From Chionoecetes opilio (Eukaryota; Arthropoda; Malacostraca; Decapoda; Majidae), in NCBI GenBank assembly GCA_016584305.1, contig JACEEZ010003584.1:17380-81379 (forward strand): DNA of 64,000 bases. The letters run 5' to 3'. The notes under the pieces are model-generated. The model was not told where the DNA came from, did not search any database, and worked only from the letters and a program-made list of their open reading frames with translations. Shown piece by piece: positions 12,490-22,188 of the stretch. Within the stretch, counting starts at the first letter, position 1. Each line of letters begins with the position of its first letter. Made by a program: the position numbers and the translations under genes.

Positions 12490-12855
12490 CTCGCCATCAC
12501 TCGCACTGCACTAATGTCGCCAGGCTCCATAATTACGAATTTTGTATAACACTACAGACTTAAGTGCCACTGAAAGGCATGCACAATAGTTATTCAATGT
12601 TAGTACATTCACACGACATGTCGATCTTCAGTGGCGCATATTGCATGGTCACGCAATGCCCCTGCATGGCATACACGCCCGCCAGTGGCCCATCAGGATG
12701 ATTTGAACAGCAAGCGAAAATTGAGCAACGAATTTTTTTCTCTTGCACAGGAAATTTCCTTGCTCCCCCGCAGAAACGCTTATGTCTGTAGTGATGCTAA
12801 AATTTCGTAATATATGGGCCTGGCGACATAAGTGCAGTGGCGAGTGACTGGCGAC
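12490..12855. mobile_element. MITE with TCGCCA-type inverted ends
   Basis: The left end TCGCCATCACTCGCACTGCA is matched by the inverted right end (GTCGCCAGTCACTCGCCACTGCACT when complemented, split here as GTCGCCAGTCACTCG then CCACTGCACT). The pairing goes on through CTAATGTCGCCAGG and TTACGAA. Length is 366 bp with no coding potential. It shares the GTCGCCAGG motif with the MITEs at 13850, 20254 and 26100. Confidence 0.7.
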
Positions 12856-12959
12856 CCATATGTATTGAAAAGGAACAATAATTAAGCAATACAGTAAGCT
12901 ATTGTATTACATACTTACGCAAGGCAATATTTTTTTGTAGGCTCGAACCCCGATTTAAA

Positions 12960-13395
12960 TTCTCTCACACATGTAAAAATTGTCGCCGCCCCACCCACAA
13001 CGCCTGCCCGTGCCTGCGTGCCCTGCACCAAGTCACCTCATTTCATTACCTTCGAGAAGCAAGGGGTATAACGCGCAGTGTTTTAGGCCACGACTTCCAC
13101 CTAAAGCAAGTTCACCAGTGGTCCAGCTCTGACCCTACCTTATAACTGATCTGATTGTGAAGGTGTAAGACAAATTCTACAAGAGTAAGTACCCGGGAGG
13201 GTTCAACACACAATTTCTTTATTTCCTAGAATAAGTAGGTTTCGCACAAACCTTACATGGACAAAAAAAATTGCTAAAAAATAAACCACAAAAGAGTCTT
13301 ACAAAAAAAAAAACTTTAAAAAACCCAAAATAATGGGTTTTTTCACAGACCGTTATTTAACTTCATATTAAAAAAAAAACAAAACATTTCTTGTT
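12960..13395. other. Unannotated stretch
   Basis: Mixed-composition sequence with A-rich runs near 13264-13390. No gene is recognised. Confidence 0.45.
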
Positions 13396-13604
13396 AAATG
13401 GAGGAATTTCACGTTCTTTTTCAGAGCACCAACTACTTTTTCTTGGCCTAAATGGGTGTTGTTCTAAGGGTGTATTTTATTTTGCGCAAACCAAAAAAAA
13501 AAAAAAAAAAATGTATATTTTGGGGTTTAAAGGGATGGGAAAGGGTTTTCTTAAAACCGAAAGGATATTTTGGTTTTTCAAAAAAACAAGGTTAGGTTAG
13601 GTTT

Positions 13605-13643
<39 letters not shown>

Positions 13644-13742
13644 GTTTGCCCCAAATAAAAAACTACACCTTTAAAACAAGCACCTTTTGTGGGCCCAAGA
13701 AAAAGTAGTTGGTGTTCTAAAAAACAAACGTGAAACTCCCCC
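13396..13742. repeat. Foldback element (inverted arms of about 115 bp)
   Basis: The left arm (13396-13510) contains CACCAACTACTTTTTCTTGG and GCGCAAACCAAAAA. The right arm (13615-13742) is its inverted copy with CCAAGAAAAAGTAGTTGGTG. A spacer of about 100 bp separates them. The overlapping 69-codon open frame is an artefact. Confidence 0.75.
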
Positions 13743-13849
13743 ATAATTCCCTTTTCTTAGGTAGCCAGAAACTATGGGTCAGAAGGAGTGTAAAAAGTTT
13801 TTTTACCATAATAGGAACTTTGGGGAAGAAAGGGGAAAGGGGGAAAGCA

Positions 13850-14293
13850 AACGTAGAAACACAAAAGTCCCAGAAAATTTTTTTTTCGATGTACAGATGG
13901 GGGGCGTAAATACTTCATTTCTACATCCTAAATTTCAGGAAAGTAAAAAAGGGGTCCATCTGGAGAGTCTTTTCATTTTGTGTTTTCATCGTGTCATATT
14001 TGGCATAAATAAACAAATTACAAAATATCACCAAGTGGGACCAACAAAAGGTCGCCAGCATTTTTATTTACGAGTGTCCTCCATCGTCGTCTTTCGCGCG
14101 AAAAAAAACGAGCAGGGGAAATTTAAAACCCGTATATACTTGCGATACAAAGCAAAAAAACAACACTGAAACGGTAGTTATACAGTCATGATATAAAAAC
14201 GTGTATCTTTCAGGGCACATAAAAATCGTATGATGCTAAAATTCGTAATAAGGGGCGCTGCCGACATTGTGCGGTGGGACTAAGTGTTATCTA
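13850..14293. mobile_element. MITE copy, related to 20254-20732
   Basis: It aligns along its whole length with the MITE at 20254-20732: the CGATGTACAGA block, ATTTCAGGAAAG, CAAATTACAAAATATCACCA, CCGTATATACTTGC and ATACAGTCATGATATAAA. The ends are worn (ACGTAGAAACAC versus GTGTTATCTAGG). A 131-codon open frame runs across it but has no family resemblance. Confidence 0.7.
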
Positions 14294-15819
14294 GGGGGGA
14301 GGGCCCAAACCCGGCCCCTTTCCCAACTCGCCCCCCCTTTAGATATCCAACTCAGCTCACCTGGGGAACCAACTCGGACCATTTTCGATACCGCTAGGCC
14401 CCCAACCGGCCATTTTTGTGCTGCTTGAACTCTCATTCAACTCACAAAAAACTTTGAACTTCTTGATTTAACAATCTACAAAAAAACAAATTTTAAGTTT
14501 TATACTTCGATCTCGCATTTATGCTTACCCAATTTTTGTGAAAACAAAACGTTTTCAGTTTGGGGACAAAACGGTTTTTCGGAGAAATGCTGACAGTGCT
14601 TGGGGGTTGGGAATTTTGTGAGGCCCCGACAGGGATGTACAGTAGTGGAGTGGCTTTTTTGTCCGTCATGCTTGCGACATGGGGGGGGTGGCCAAACTAT
14701 TTCCTAAGTTCTGAGGGAAAAAATTGTCCAATTTTTTAGAAAACTGAAATCAGTATTTTTATCACAACAGGGGCCGGTAGGATGGAGCATCCTGGGAGCA
14801 CAGGAATCGGGATTTTTCCCAAAAATCAGGGGACCCTCACGCTCATTTTTTTCTTTTATCCTGGGGCCCGGGGCTCCCCCAGATGAGATGTTTTTTCCCC
14901 CTATAAAAAACTTGATCAAGTGAAAGTAGGTCACTCAACCTTTTTTTTTTCTTTAAAATTACTGCGCCTGGACCTGGTGCCCCCCCCCTGCGACCCACCT
15001 TTCTAATGCCGCAACCTGACCCTACATATGAAAAAGTGCTTCTCAACACAAAAGGCACATGGTAAAAGCAGCTTGGGTTACGCACTGATGAAAAAAAAAA
15101 CCTTTGCTTCCGGGGAAATTTTTGAAAAGGGAAAAAAACAAATTGCAGATAAATAAAAAGACAGCGGGTACGCAAAATAAACCCCCTTTTCTCCCCCGAA
15201 ACTGTGGAAAAAAAAATTTAAAGGTTTTTAAAAAGAAAAGCGAGAAAACGTGTTTGTTCACAAAGACTGGTAAGGTATTCCGTAAAAGTTGAACGTTTTC
15301 CCCAAAAATTTTTTACCTGCCCCGTGAAAACTTGGGCCCCCCCCCAAAAAAAGAACCGGCCACCCAGCGAACCCCGAATTTTCCCCTTTGAATAAAACAA
15401 TGATAAAAATTTCCCCAAAACTTTCTGCAACTGCATTTTTATTGGTGGGGCCGACGACATCTGTTATTCTCAACACTGAACAATTGTCATGCTAGCAAGG
15501 GAAAGCATTGGGATCTATGCTACATTTAGAATAGTGCGACGCCCTTTTACCAAATTTTCAGTATTCCGCTTAAAAGGGATGTCAATTTTTTCCCCGGATT
15601 CGCGGGGTTTCCGAGTATTTTATTGCCAGCTGGGTCATTTCTGTGAATCGTGTAGATTCGGGTTAAAAATTTAGGGGGAGGGGGGGGTTGTACATATTTC
15701 CCTAGCCCACAGCCGAACCTGACCCTGGCCACTATCCAGCACAGACCAAAAAAAATTTTTGGCTGCCTAGCGGGAAGTTAGTACTAGGCTGCCGATATCT
15801 CCTGACTCCACTGCTACAA
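14294..15819. other. Unannotated stretch rich in homopolymer runs
   Basis: Many runs of A, T, C or G of 5-10 bases. It looks like low-quality consensus or decayed repeat. Overlapping short open frames on both strands show no family resemblance. Confidence 0.4.
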
Positions 15820-15832
15820 GTTTGCTCAGGAG

Positions 15833-15907
15833 GCCCAGTATGTTGGGGGTGGAATACAGCAGCCCACAGCCAGTATGTTGGGGGTGGATTACAGCAGCCA
15901 CAGCCAG
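15833..15907. repeat. Two-copy tandem duplication (about 35 bp)
   Basis: CCAGTATGTTGGGGGTGGA followed by TACAGCAGCCCACAG occurs twice in direct succession with one or two differences. Confidence 0.8.
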
Positions 15908-16349
15908 GTGAGATAGCTCTGGTGATCCAGGGGTCTGGTATCGATTGGCACACTGCCCTCACTGTGTCAAGTTTGCAGGCTCCAGGCCTGGAGAGTTCAA
16001 TGCAGGATGCCACAGCAGAAGGCAAGCCAGATTGCCCAGAGGGTGCCAATATCAATGTATCACATAGGGTATATATATCACTAGACAATTTAAGTTGCAT
16101 GATATACCATAATATATACATATACACAAATGGGACACAAAAAACAGACAAAATCGAGACCAGAAATGATTTAGATATAACCAAGGACTCTCAGAAGCTC
16201 TCTCAGAGCATGAAATTTTCAAAAAACCCGAAACCCCCAGCTGGGAGGTTCCCTCGCTACGCTCGGTCAGCCTCGCTGCACTCGGATGAGTTGGTCGCCC
16301 TATTTTTTTTTCAGAGTTTTTTTTCTTTTCTTGTTGACATCCCTGTGCT
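15908..16349. other. Unannotated stretch left of the tandem block
   Basis: No gene is recognised. A small direct repeat (CTCGCTACGCTCGG / CTCGCTGCACTCGG) lies at 16250-16285. The last 40 bases before 16350 are T-rich, and TTATGTACAG just before the MULE reading frame could be a 3' splice site. Confidence 0.4.
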
Positions 16350-16354
16350 TATGT

Positions 16355-16801
16355 ACAGATGAGAGTAATATGAAACAAGTACCAGTGCTATTTGCTCTGA
16401 TGTCTGGAAAAAGACGCAGAGACTATAAGAAAGTATTATCAAAGATTAAAGAACTTCTAGGTGAGGAACTGAGAGTGGAGGAAATTACGATTGATTTTGA
16501 GGAAAGTGTCTGGCGTGCAATTCCCGACATCCTGCCTAATGTTTTTATTCGAGGATGTAGTTTTCATTGGGGGCAAGCAGTATGGAGGAAAATTCAAGAG
16601 CTGGGCCTGCAAGCGTCGTATAAAAAATAATGTGGGGGTCCATAAATACCTGAAAAAATCCTTTCACTACCATATGTGCCAGCAGAACATATAGAAGAAC
16701 TGTTTGTAAGGTTTTACAGAAAAGCAAATGGCTGTCAATCACTTAAATCTTCTGGATTACATCAGAAACACATGGATTTATTCCAATATCTGGCCTCCAA
16801 G
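16355..16801 (+). pseudogene. MULE (Mutator-like) transposase, middle part
   Basis: The translated frame from 16372 reads KQVPVLFALMSGKRRRDYKK, then ITIDFEESVWRAIP and GCSFHWGQAVWRKIQELGL. This is the MULE transposase core (family knowledge): the Asp of the DFE motif is the second catalytic acid, followed by the C-x(2)-H-like GCSFHW helix. A frameshift occurs near 16622 in an A run; the frame then resumes with PAEHIEELF and YIRNTWIYSNIW. The gene stops abruptly at 16801, where a transposon is inserted; it continues at 19485. The N-terminus is missing or lies in an upstream exon. Not functional as it stands. Confidence 0.8.
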
Positions 16802-16804
16802 CCG

Positions 16805-19484
16805 TAGGGTGTCCCAAGATCATAGAGGGAAAAAATGAAACATGTTTTTTTCACTTGCTCGTGTTTTACTTCTGTTCACACATGCAGAAGAAGAGGTCCT
16901 GTGAAATTAGATGAAATTCGGAGAATATTTAGGGGTCGCGACAAACTGAACAATTTTCTAATAACCTTCAAAAACAAAGAAAAACTCAAAACATCCCACA
17001 TTTTTTGAAAGAAACTTATAAGGAAACCAAAACAGACAGTTTTCATTGTTTCCATTCAGAAAGCCTTCTTTTCCCGCCCCACAAGTTTCCGATGGTGGTG
17101 GACTAACTGGAGGAGATACTTCTCCTGTGCGGCCGACTTCGTGGACCCCAGGTAGCGCTGGACTAGGGCGATGCCGCGCTCCGCGGCATCGTTGACCACT
17201 CGGAGGCCAAGTGCCCGTTTCCGAGCGTCCTTGAATCGGTCGTACTCCTCCCACAATGCCGGGTCCTTTGCCAGGAAGCCCTTGTCCGCATCGAGTTTCT
17301 GAAAGAAGGACCGTGTCTTCGAAGTGACGAAGGACGAGAGGGAGGAAGACATCGTCATCTTTTTTCCCTCCAATTGCTTGAGTTCCTTCTTCGAGGCGGG
17401 CTTGTCCAATGCCTTGACCATCTGCTTCTTCTCCTCCACATCAATCCTTGAGTCGAAGAAGGCCAGTCCAGCGTTTTCCTCGGAAACGTACCACAGGTGG
17501 CGTCGCAGGGTTTGTTCTGCTGCCTTGGCAACGGTTTGGTCAGGGTATGTCTTGAGGATCTCGAGGAAGAGCACGTCGTTCAACGGAGCTTTCACAGAGA
17601 TCGGTGCCTCATGCCATTGCTTGCAGTACACCAGAGCAACGAAGAGGGCCACTCGTTGCACTCCGGCCTTCTCTCGACGAGTCAGCGACTGCTGGGATTT
17701 CAGCATCTGAAGCGTGAGGCAGTAGATGGCCTTGGCCATCCACCGGGCTTGATGGAGAGCTCCAGGACGGCGGAATGGTTTGGCTGGACCTTCACCACCG
17801 AGGAACAGGTAGGAGAGACGGAGAAGTTCTTCATAGTCCTCCCTGGGATGGTTCTTCGACATCAGAGCCTCCTTCAGGAAGGCCAATGCGTCGTCCTTCA
17901 GCTTGCTGGCAGTGTCATTGGTGGCGAAGAACTCTACGAGGTCCTCCGATGTTTCCACCGTCTCTCTCTGCGAGGAATCCACGAAGGACCATCGATCACA
18001 GAGTCGTTTGAAGATTCCAATGTCAGGACCAGAGGAAGAGCCGAAGCTGGCTTCGAAGACATCCTTGAGGATCACCTCGTGGCCATGATGGCGGCAGGCC
18101 AACCAAAGCAAGCTTCGTCCGAGTTCTTGCTCAATCCGAATGCAAGCACCTTGCACCATGCCAGTGTTCGAAGCCGTGGTGTCGAAACAGGAGGCGATGA
18201 TCTTGTCCCTGACGCCCGCTTCGTCCACCTCCTTCAAGACCACTGCAGCCACGTTTCTGCCAGTCGAATCCGAGCTTGCCGGGACCCCAAGAAGGAACTC
18301 GGCGTCATCTTCCCCTGTGAGGAGGACGGCGATGCGGTCCTCCGTATCGCCAGAGAGGGACGGGAGGAGTTTTCCGTCCCAATGCAGGACCAACCTCTCA
18401 GGTATTTCCTGGTTCCGCAGTTCCACGATCTTCTCGGCGGCGGCTTGCTCTCTCCCCGCAATTCGTGCTCGATGGACCGTGCTCTTCGAGACCGCCATAC
18501 TCCCAATGTCTATTCCAAGAACTTGAGCGGTAGCTGCGAACATTGACGTTGCTTGCCGCACCGACAACCTCTCTCGATCCCAAGTTGAAATGAGGTTAAG
18601 ATCCTTCACGGAGATCGATGGCGACTGTTTGAGTTTTTTCCTCTGGCTTCGGGATCCACGAGCCAGTGATGACGTCGTCGACACAGGACTGCTGTTGCTG
18701 CTACTGCTTTGGCTTGGGATTTCCGCCCTTTCAGTCAGCCTGGCAATGTCGCTGTCTTCACATTCCCGGAGCCGCTTGAGTTGAGTTCCGCGCTCGACCT
18801 GCTTCTCCACCTTCTTCGCTGTCACGAGGTCAATTCCAGCCATGGATGATTCCCCTCTGTCTTCTCTCTGACTCCGTAGGAACTCCTTGTCCTCGTCCTT
18901 CGCGTCTGCCCGTTGGAGAGAGGAGGAGTGTCCGAGGTCGAAGATTTCTTGGAGGTCTCCTTTGAAAATCTCATCCATACGATGTTTCGGCCTGTCTTTG
19001 TTCTTGTTCTTCTTGAGGTCATTGTACGCCTTTACCAGCTTTGACAGCTTCGTGCCGGCGTGTATTACTGTAGTTGTCGGAATCCCGGCGCGCGACCAGA
19101 AGGGGAGAACCTCCTCCACCACCGCCTTCCTGCTCCCGCTCGCCGTCTTCCCCATCTCCCGGTGGTGGTGGTAGTAGCGGAGGAGGACCTGCTCCTTCGA
19201 TGGTAGTCGGGCTCCGGTGATTTCATCGATTGGAGCCTTGTCGATCAGCCAAAGATTACTAGCGGCTCTTGTTGCCATGTTAATAACCTGAGGGAGAAAA
19301 AAAAGTGGAAATTTAGAAAAATCCTGAAATTCGAGTCACGTCACCTAAATGTTCACTTTGTCGAGACCCCTAAATATTACTCAATTCGCCCAAAATTTCA
19401 ACGCAATACTGTTTTACTATGAGAGAACCGGAATAACACACGAGCGTGCAACATTTCAAAACTTTTGCATTTTGGGACACCCTA
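16805..19484 (-). mobile_element. DNA transposon with TAGGGTGTCCCAA ends, copy A
   Basis: The ends are TAGGGTGTCCCAAGATCA (left) and the inverted TAGGGTGTCCCAAAATGC (right). The element is 2680 bp and carries one antisense gene of 740 codons. It sits inside the MULE transposase gene. CTCCAAG flanks it (16795-16801 on the left, with 3 extra bases before the end; 19485-19491 on the right). An independent copy at 34019-37962 with different flanks starts and stops at the same bases, which confirms the boundaries. The T-A-G-G-G start would fit hAT-type ends, but the protein is not a typical hAT transposase. I leave the superfamily open. Confidence 0.85.
17056..19278 (-). CDS. Transposase-like protein, 740 aa, RNase H-fold (DDE) candidate
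   Basis: An uninterrupted 740-codon frame fills the transposon between its inverted ends, the only long intact gene in the window. The N-terminal 100 residues are basic and helical. Residues 180-220 are Ser-rich and probably disordered. Residues 262-275 could form a helix-turn-helix. From residue 295 there are spaced acidic motifs expected of an RNase H-like transposase: HWDGK (D301), CFDTTASNTG (D366), LACRHHGHE (396-401), an ARWMAKAIY helix (511-519) and NDAAERG (E700). Which acids are catalytic is inference; the order D-D-(C/H cluster)-E resembles hAT and related groups. I recognise the family only as an unnamed multicopy invertebrate protein. The start is the first ATG, about 200 bp inside the right end, and no introns are evident. 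Copies B and C are disrupted. Confidence 0.8.
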   Translation of the reverse strand: MATRAASNLWLIDKAPIDEITGARLPSKEQVLLRYYHHHREMGKTASGSRKAVVEEVLPFWSRAGIPTTTVIHAGTKLSKLVKAYNDLKKNKNKDRPKHRMDEIFKGDLQEIFDLGHSSSLQRADAKDEDKEFLRSQREDRGESSMAGIDLVTAKKVEKQVERGTQLKRLRECEDSDIARLTERAEIPSQSSSSNSSPVSTTSSLARGSRSQRKKLKQSPSISVKDLNLISTWDRERLSVRQATSMFAATAQVLGIDIGSMAVSKSTVHRARIAGREQAAAEKIVELRNQEIPERLVLHWDGKLLPSLSGDTEDRIAVLLTGEDDAEFLLGVPASSDSTGRNVAAVVLKEVDEAGVRDKIIASCFDTTASNTGMVQGACIRIEQELGRSLLWLACRHHGHEVILKDVFEASFGSSSGPDIGIFKRLCDRWSFVDSSQRETVETSEDLVEFFATNDTASKLKDDALAFLKEALMSKNHPREDYEELLRLSYLFLGGEGPAKPFRRPGALHQARWMAKAIYCLTLQMLKSQQSLTRREKAGVQRVALFVALVYCKQWHEAPISVKAPLNDVLFLEILKTYPDQTVAKAAEQTLRRHLWYVSEENAGLAFFDSRIDVEEKKQMVKALDKPASKKELKQLEGKKMTMSSSLSSFVTSKTRSFFQKLDADKGFLAKDPALWEEYDRFKDARKRALGLRVVNDAAERGIALVQRYLGSTKSAAQEKYLLQLVHHHRKLVGREKKAF

Positions 19485-19735
19485 CTCCAAGGTCATGGTG
19501 CGTGTTTGCCAGAAGCATACGCACCAACAATGATGCAGAAGGCTGGCACCACTGCATCAATTCGAAGGCGCGGAAAGGGCAACTGAGCTTTTACCTCCTC
19601 ATAAAGCTCCTTCATGACGAGGCCAGACTTGTCCCCCTCCAGGTGTGTCTGCTCTCAGATGGCAAGGTATTACACAAACAAGGAGCAAAATACGCTAAAC
19701 ATCACGGACAATTAATTAGCCTCTGGGAGCTGTAA
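19485..19735 (+). pseudogene. MULE transposase, C-terminal part
   Basis: The frame reads SWCVFARSIRTNNDAEGWHH, then LSFYLLIKLLHDEA and ends LISLWEL-stop at 19733-19735. The RTNNDAEGWHH motif is characteristic of the C-terminal part of MULE transposases and contains the third catalytic acid. The same frame continues leftwards into the end of the inserted transposon. Removing 16802-19484 joins WPP to the SWCVF region in frame, which shows that this is the continuation of the part at 16355-16801. Confidence 0.8.
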
Positions 19736-20140
19736 AATGCCGGTGACAGATCGGCAAACAATTTACTACGAGCTGTGTCATCACATCGCCGTGTATGTTC
19801 GTTAGTGATGTTTTTTTTTGTTTTTTGTTTTTATTTTAGCTTCAGAATTACATGTTTTATTTGGTTTAATTTTAGTTCCATGTATAGTTTGTTTAAGTTT
19901 TTTTATTGTTTTTTTTATAGGCTTTATTTAGAGTATCCTTTTTTAACTTATTGACATGCATGAAATAAATATATGTTTCATAAGTTTTAGCACATGTTTT
20001 CTATCAGTACAAAAATTACTGCGTATGAAAATAATAAATATATTTCATGTCTTAGCAAGTGATTCCGGGCCGATTTGGTACACACAATTGGCCGATTTAG
20101 TCATGGGCCGAGTTGGCCTGCAACCATCTATGGTAGGGAA
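19736..20140. other. MULE 3' flank, T-rich
   Basis: Sequence after the MULE stop codon. T-rich runs dominate at 19810-19945. It is probably the 3' untranslated part of the MULE element. It ends near ATTTTTACACTAGGACC (20141-20157), a motif that also forms the end of the MITE at 30563-31061. Confidence 0.4.
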
Positions 20141-20253
20141 ATTTTTACACTAGGACCATAATCCATTTGCAGGTCAAAAGTCAAACTATGGGTAACATTT
20201 GGTAGTGGGCTTTCATCGATTTTGAGGCCGAAACTTAGTTCGGTGTATTACTC

Positions 20254-20732
20254 TACCGTAGATAACACTTAAGTCGCCAGGACAACTTTTTTTTTCGATG
20301 TACAGACATCTGGTGGCGTTAGTACTTACATTTCTACATCCATGATTTCAGGAAAGTTAGGGGCTATCTGGAGAGTCTGTGTCATTTTTGTGTCTTCATC
20401 TGTGTCATAGTATGGCTATAAATGAACAAATTACAAAATATCACCAGAGTGGGACCAACAATAAGGTCGCCAATTAGTATTTATGTTCTGAGTGTCCTTC
20501 CGCCGTTGTCGTCACGCGAAAAAAAACCAAGTAGGGAAATTTGAAACCGTATATATACTTGCAGATGCAAATCATAAAACAACGCTGAAACAGGGTAGAT
20601 TATACAGTCATGATATAAACTACTGTGTATCGTCTTCAGTGGCACATATAAATCAGTAATGATGCTATAATTTGTAATGTTTGGCGGCTGGCGACATTAG
20701 TGCAGCTGGCGACTAAAGTGTTATCTACGGTA
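20254..20732. mobile_element. MITE with TACCGTAGATAACACTT ends, copy A
   Basis: The left end TACCGTAGATAACACTTAAG is paired with the inverted right end TACCGTAGATAACACTTTAG, followed on both sides by TCGCCAG. Length is 479 bp. It contains CATTTCTACATCCATGATTT and TTTCAGGAAAGTTAG, which also occur in the macrorepeat units at 2336-6280. Ends beginning TA suggest a Tc1/mariner-type or similar TA-site element; this is inference. Confidence 0.8.
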
Positions 20733-21133
20733 GTGTTTGCCCATACTCCCCCCTCTCCCTCAAAACAAGCTTGGGGACCTGGAGGAATGTGGAATATTTG
20801 GCTGGGGTATAAAATATGCGTCACAACCATACGAAAAATAATAACCACATAGTTTTTGAGTTAGGGGTGTTGTAAAAATTTCCTAGATCTAGGGAAAATA
20901 GATAGAATTTTCTAAGTCCAAAGACGTGTGAACTAAATACATTGAATGTATTTAAATACTAAATACTAAATACATGGGAGAAATGTATTTAAATACTAAA
21001 TACTAAATACATTTTACGAATGTATTTAAATACTAAATACTAAATACATCAATTGTATTTCAATACATTTGTAAATACATTTTAAATACACAAATTTTAA
21101 CATGTCCGAAAAAAATGAATTTCCTTAGGATTT

Positions 21134-21956
21134 AACAATAGAACATAAGAGAATAAGGAAGCTACAAGAGGCGCGATAAGAGAATAAGGAAGCTACAAGA
21201 GGCTGTGAGACCTACACGTGGTAGTTCCTGTTACCTAACACTACCTACATCCACCTTTCATCCCCATCCATGAACCTATCCAGCTCCTCTTTAAAGCTCC
21301 CTAATGACTCCGCACTAACTACCTGTCTACTGAGACCATTCCAGTCATTCACCACCCTATTTGTGAACCAGTTTTTCCCTATTTCTTTTTTAAATTACGC
21401 TTTTCCAGCTTGAATCCGTTACTTCTTGTTCTACCCTGGTTAATAGCCGTAAGAACTTTTCCTACCTCTCCTTTATTAAATCCCTTTATCCACTTAAAAA
21501 CTTCTATCAGATCGCTCATTACTCTGCGTCTCTCGAGTGAGTGTAACTTTAATAACTTCAATCTCTTCTCATAACTAAAGTTACGCATCCCTTGAATCAT
21601 TTTGGTCATCCTTCTCTGCACTGATTCTAACAAGGCTATATCCATCCTGTAATATGGAGACCAAAACTGAACTGCATAGTCTAGGTGAGGCCTGACTAAA
21701 GCCAGATAAAGCTTTAGAATAACTTCCACACTTCTACTTTTAACACTTCTGGTAATTAATCCTAACACTATTAGCTCTATTTCTAGCCTCAATACATTGT
21801 TTCCTAGGTCGGAGGTCTGGGCTCACCCTTACTCCAAGATCTTTTTCACCTTCTGATCTTTTCAGCGATGCATTGCGAATGGTGTATCTATTACCAGGGT
21901 TTTTCTACCAATATTCATAGAAAAAACCCTGGTAATAGACACACCATACGCAATGT
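21134..21956 (-). mobile_element. CR1-like non-LTR retrotransposon, 5'-truncated
   Basis: Read on the minus strand, the frame has EGEKDLGVRVSPDLRPRKQC, then YLALVRPHLDYAVQFWSPYY, VQRRMTKMIQGMRNFSYEKR and SLERRRVMSDLIEVFKW. These are the conserved C-terminal motifs after the reverse transcriptase in CR1/L2-type LINEs. A frame break occurs in an A run near 21385-21395, after which the frame reads NRVVNDWNGL and EELDRFMDGDERWM. The 3' end has a duplicated CTTGTAGCTTCCTTATTCTC tail. The 5' end carries a short inverted segment (separate entry). Removing it restores the surrounding hAT-like MITE. Confidence 0.8.
21871..21955. repeat. Hairpin at the CR1-like 5' end (copy A)
   Basis: CATTGCGAATGGTGTATCTA plus TTACCAGGGTTTTT pairs with the inverted AAAAAACCCTGGTAATAGAC plus ACACCATACGCAATG around a loop of about 17 nt. 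Arms are about 34 bp with few mismatches. This fits a 5' inversion made during LINE integration. An identical structure is at 27686-27770. Confidence 0.8.
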
Positions 21957-22188
21957 ATCCTTAGATTTTGCAATGATTTCCTTAAATTTTGGGTTTCCTT
22001 AGAAATTTCCTTCTCAGGCCTAAATTTCCTTGAAATCAGGACATTTCCTTGCAAGTGGCAACCCTGGTTCACTGTAACATCAGGTTGCCAGATGTGGGCG
22101 GGTTATGGCCAAACTTAATGATAAAAAAGTATAAATTTAAGTATTAACTGTATTAAAATCAAAAGTANTTTTTTTTTTTTAAAGGTTA

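Larger units (their letters stand above)
16353..22165. repeat. Tandem block copy A
   Basis: About 5.8 kb that recurs as copy B (22186-28153) with the same order of elements: MULE 5' part, TAGGGTGTCCC transposon, MULE 3' part, MITE, hAT-like MITE with CR1-like insert. Copy A has the cleaner reading frames. The junction holds an ambiguous base (22168) followed by a T run. Either a real tandem duplication or two haplotypes placed in series would explain it. Confidence 0.85.
20922..22165. mobile_element. hAT-like MITE, copy A, with CR1-like insert
   Basis: It aligns with the element at 728-1268 (TAAATACTAAATAC units, CATGTCCGAAAAAAATG, CCTTCTCAGGCC, AGGACATTTCCTTGCAAGTGG) but is split at about 21134 by a CR1-like fragment. 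The left terminal dozen bases are badly worn and the right end is cut off at the T run near 22165. Confidence 0.65.

Noticed and set aside
17497..18546. 349-residue protein on the plus strand
   Set aside because: It is antisense to the intact 740-codon transposase-like gene, which has the recognisable motifs.
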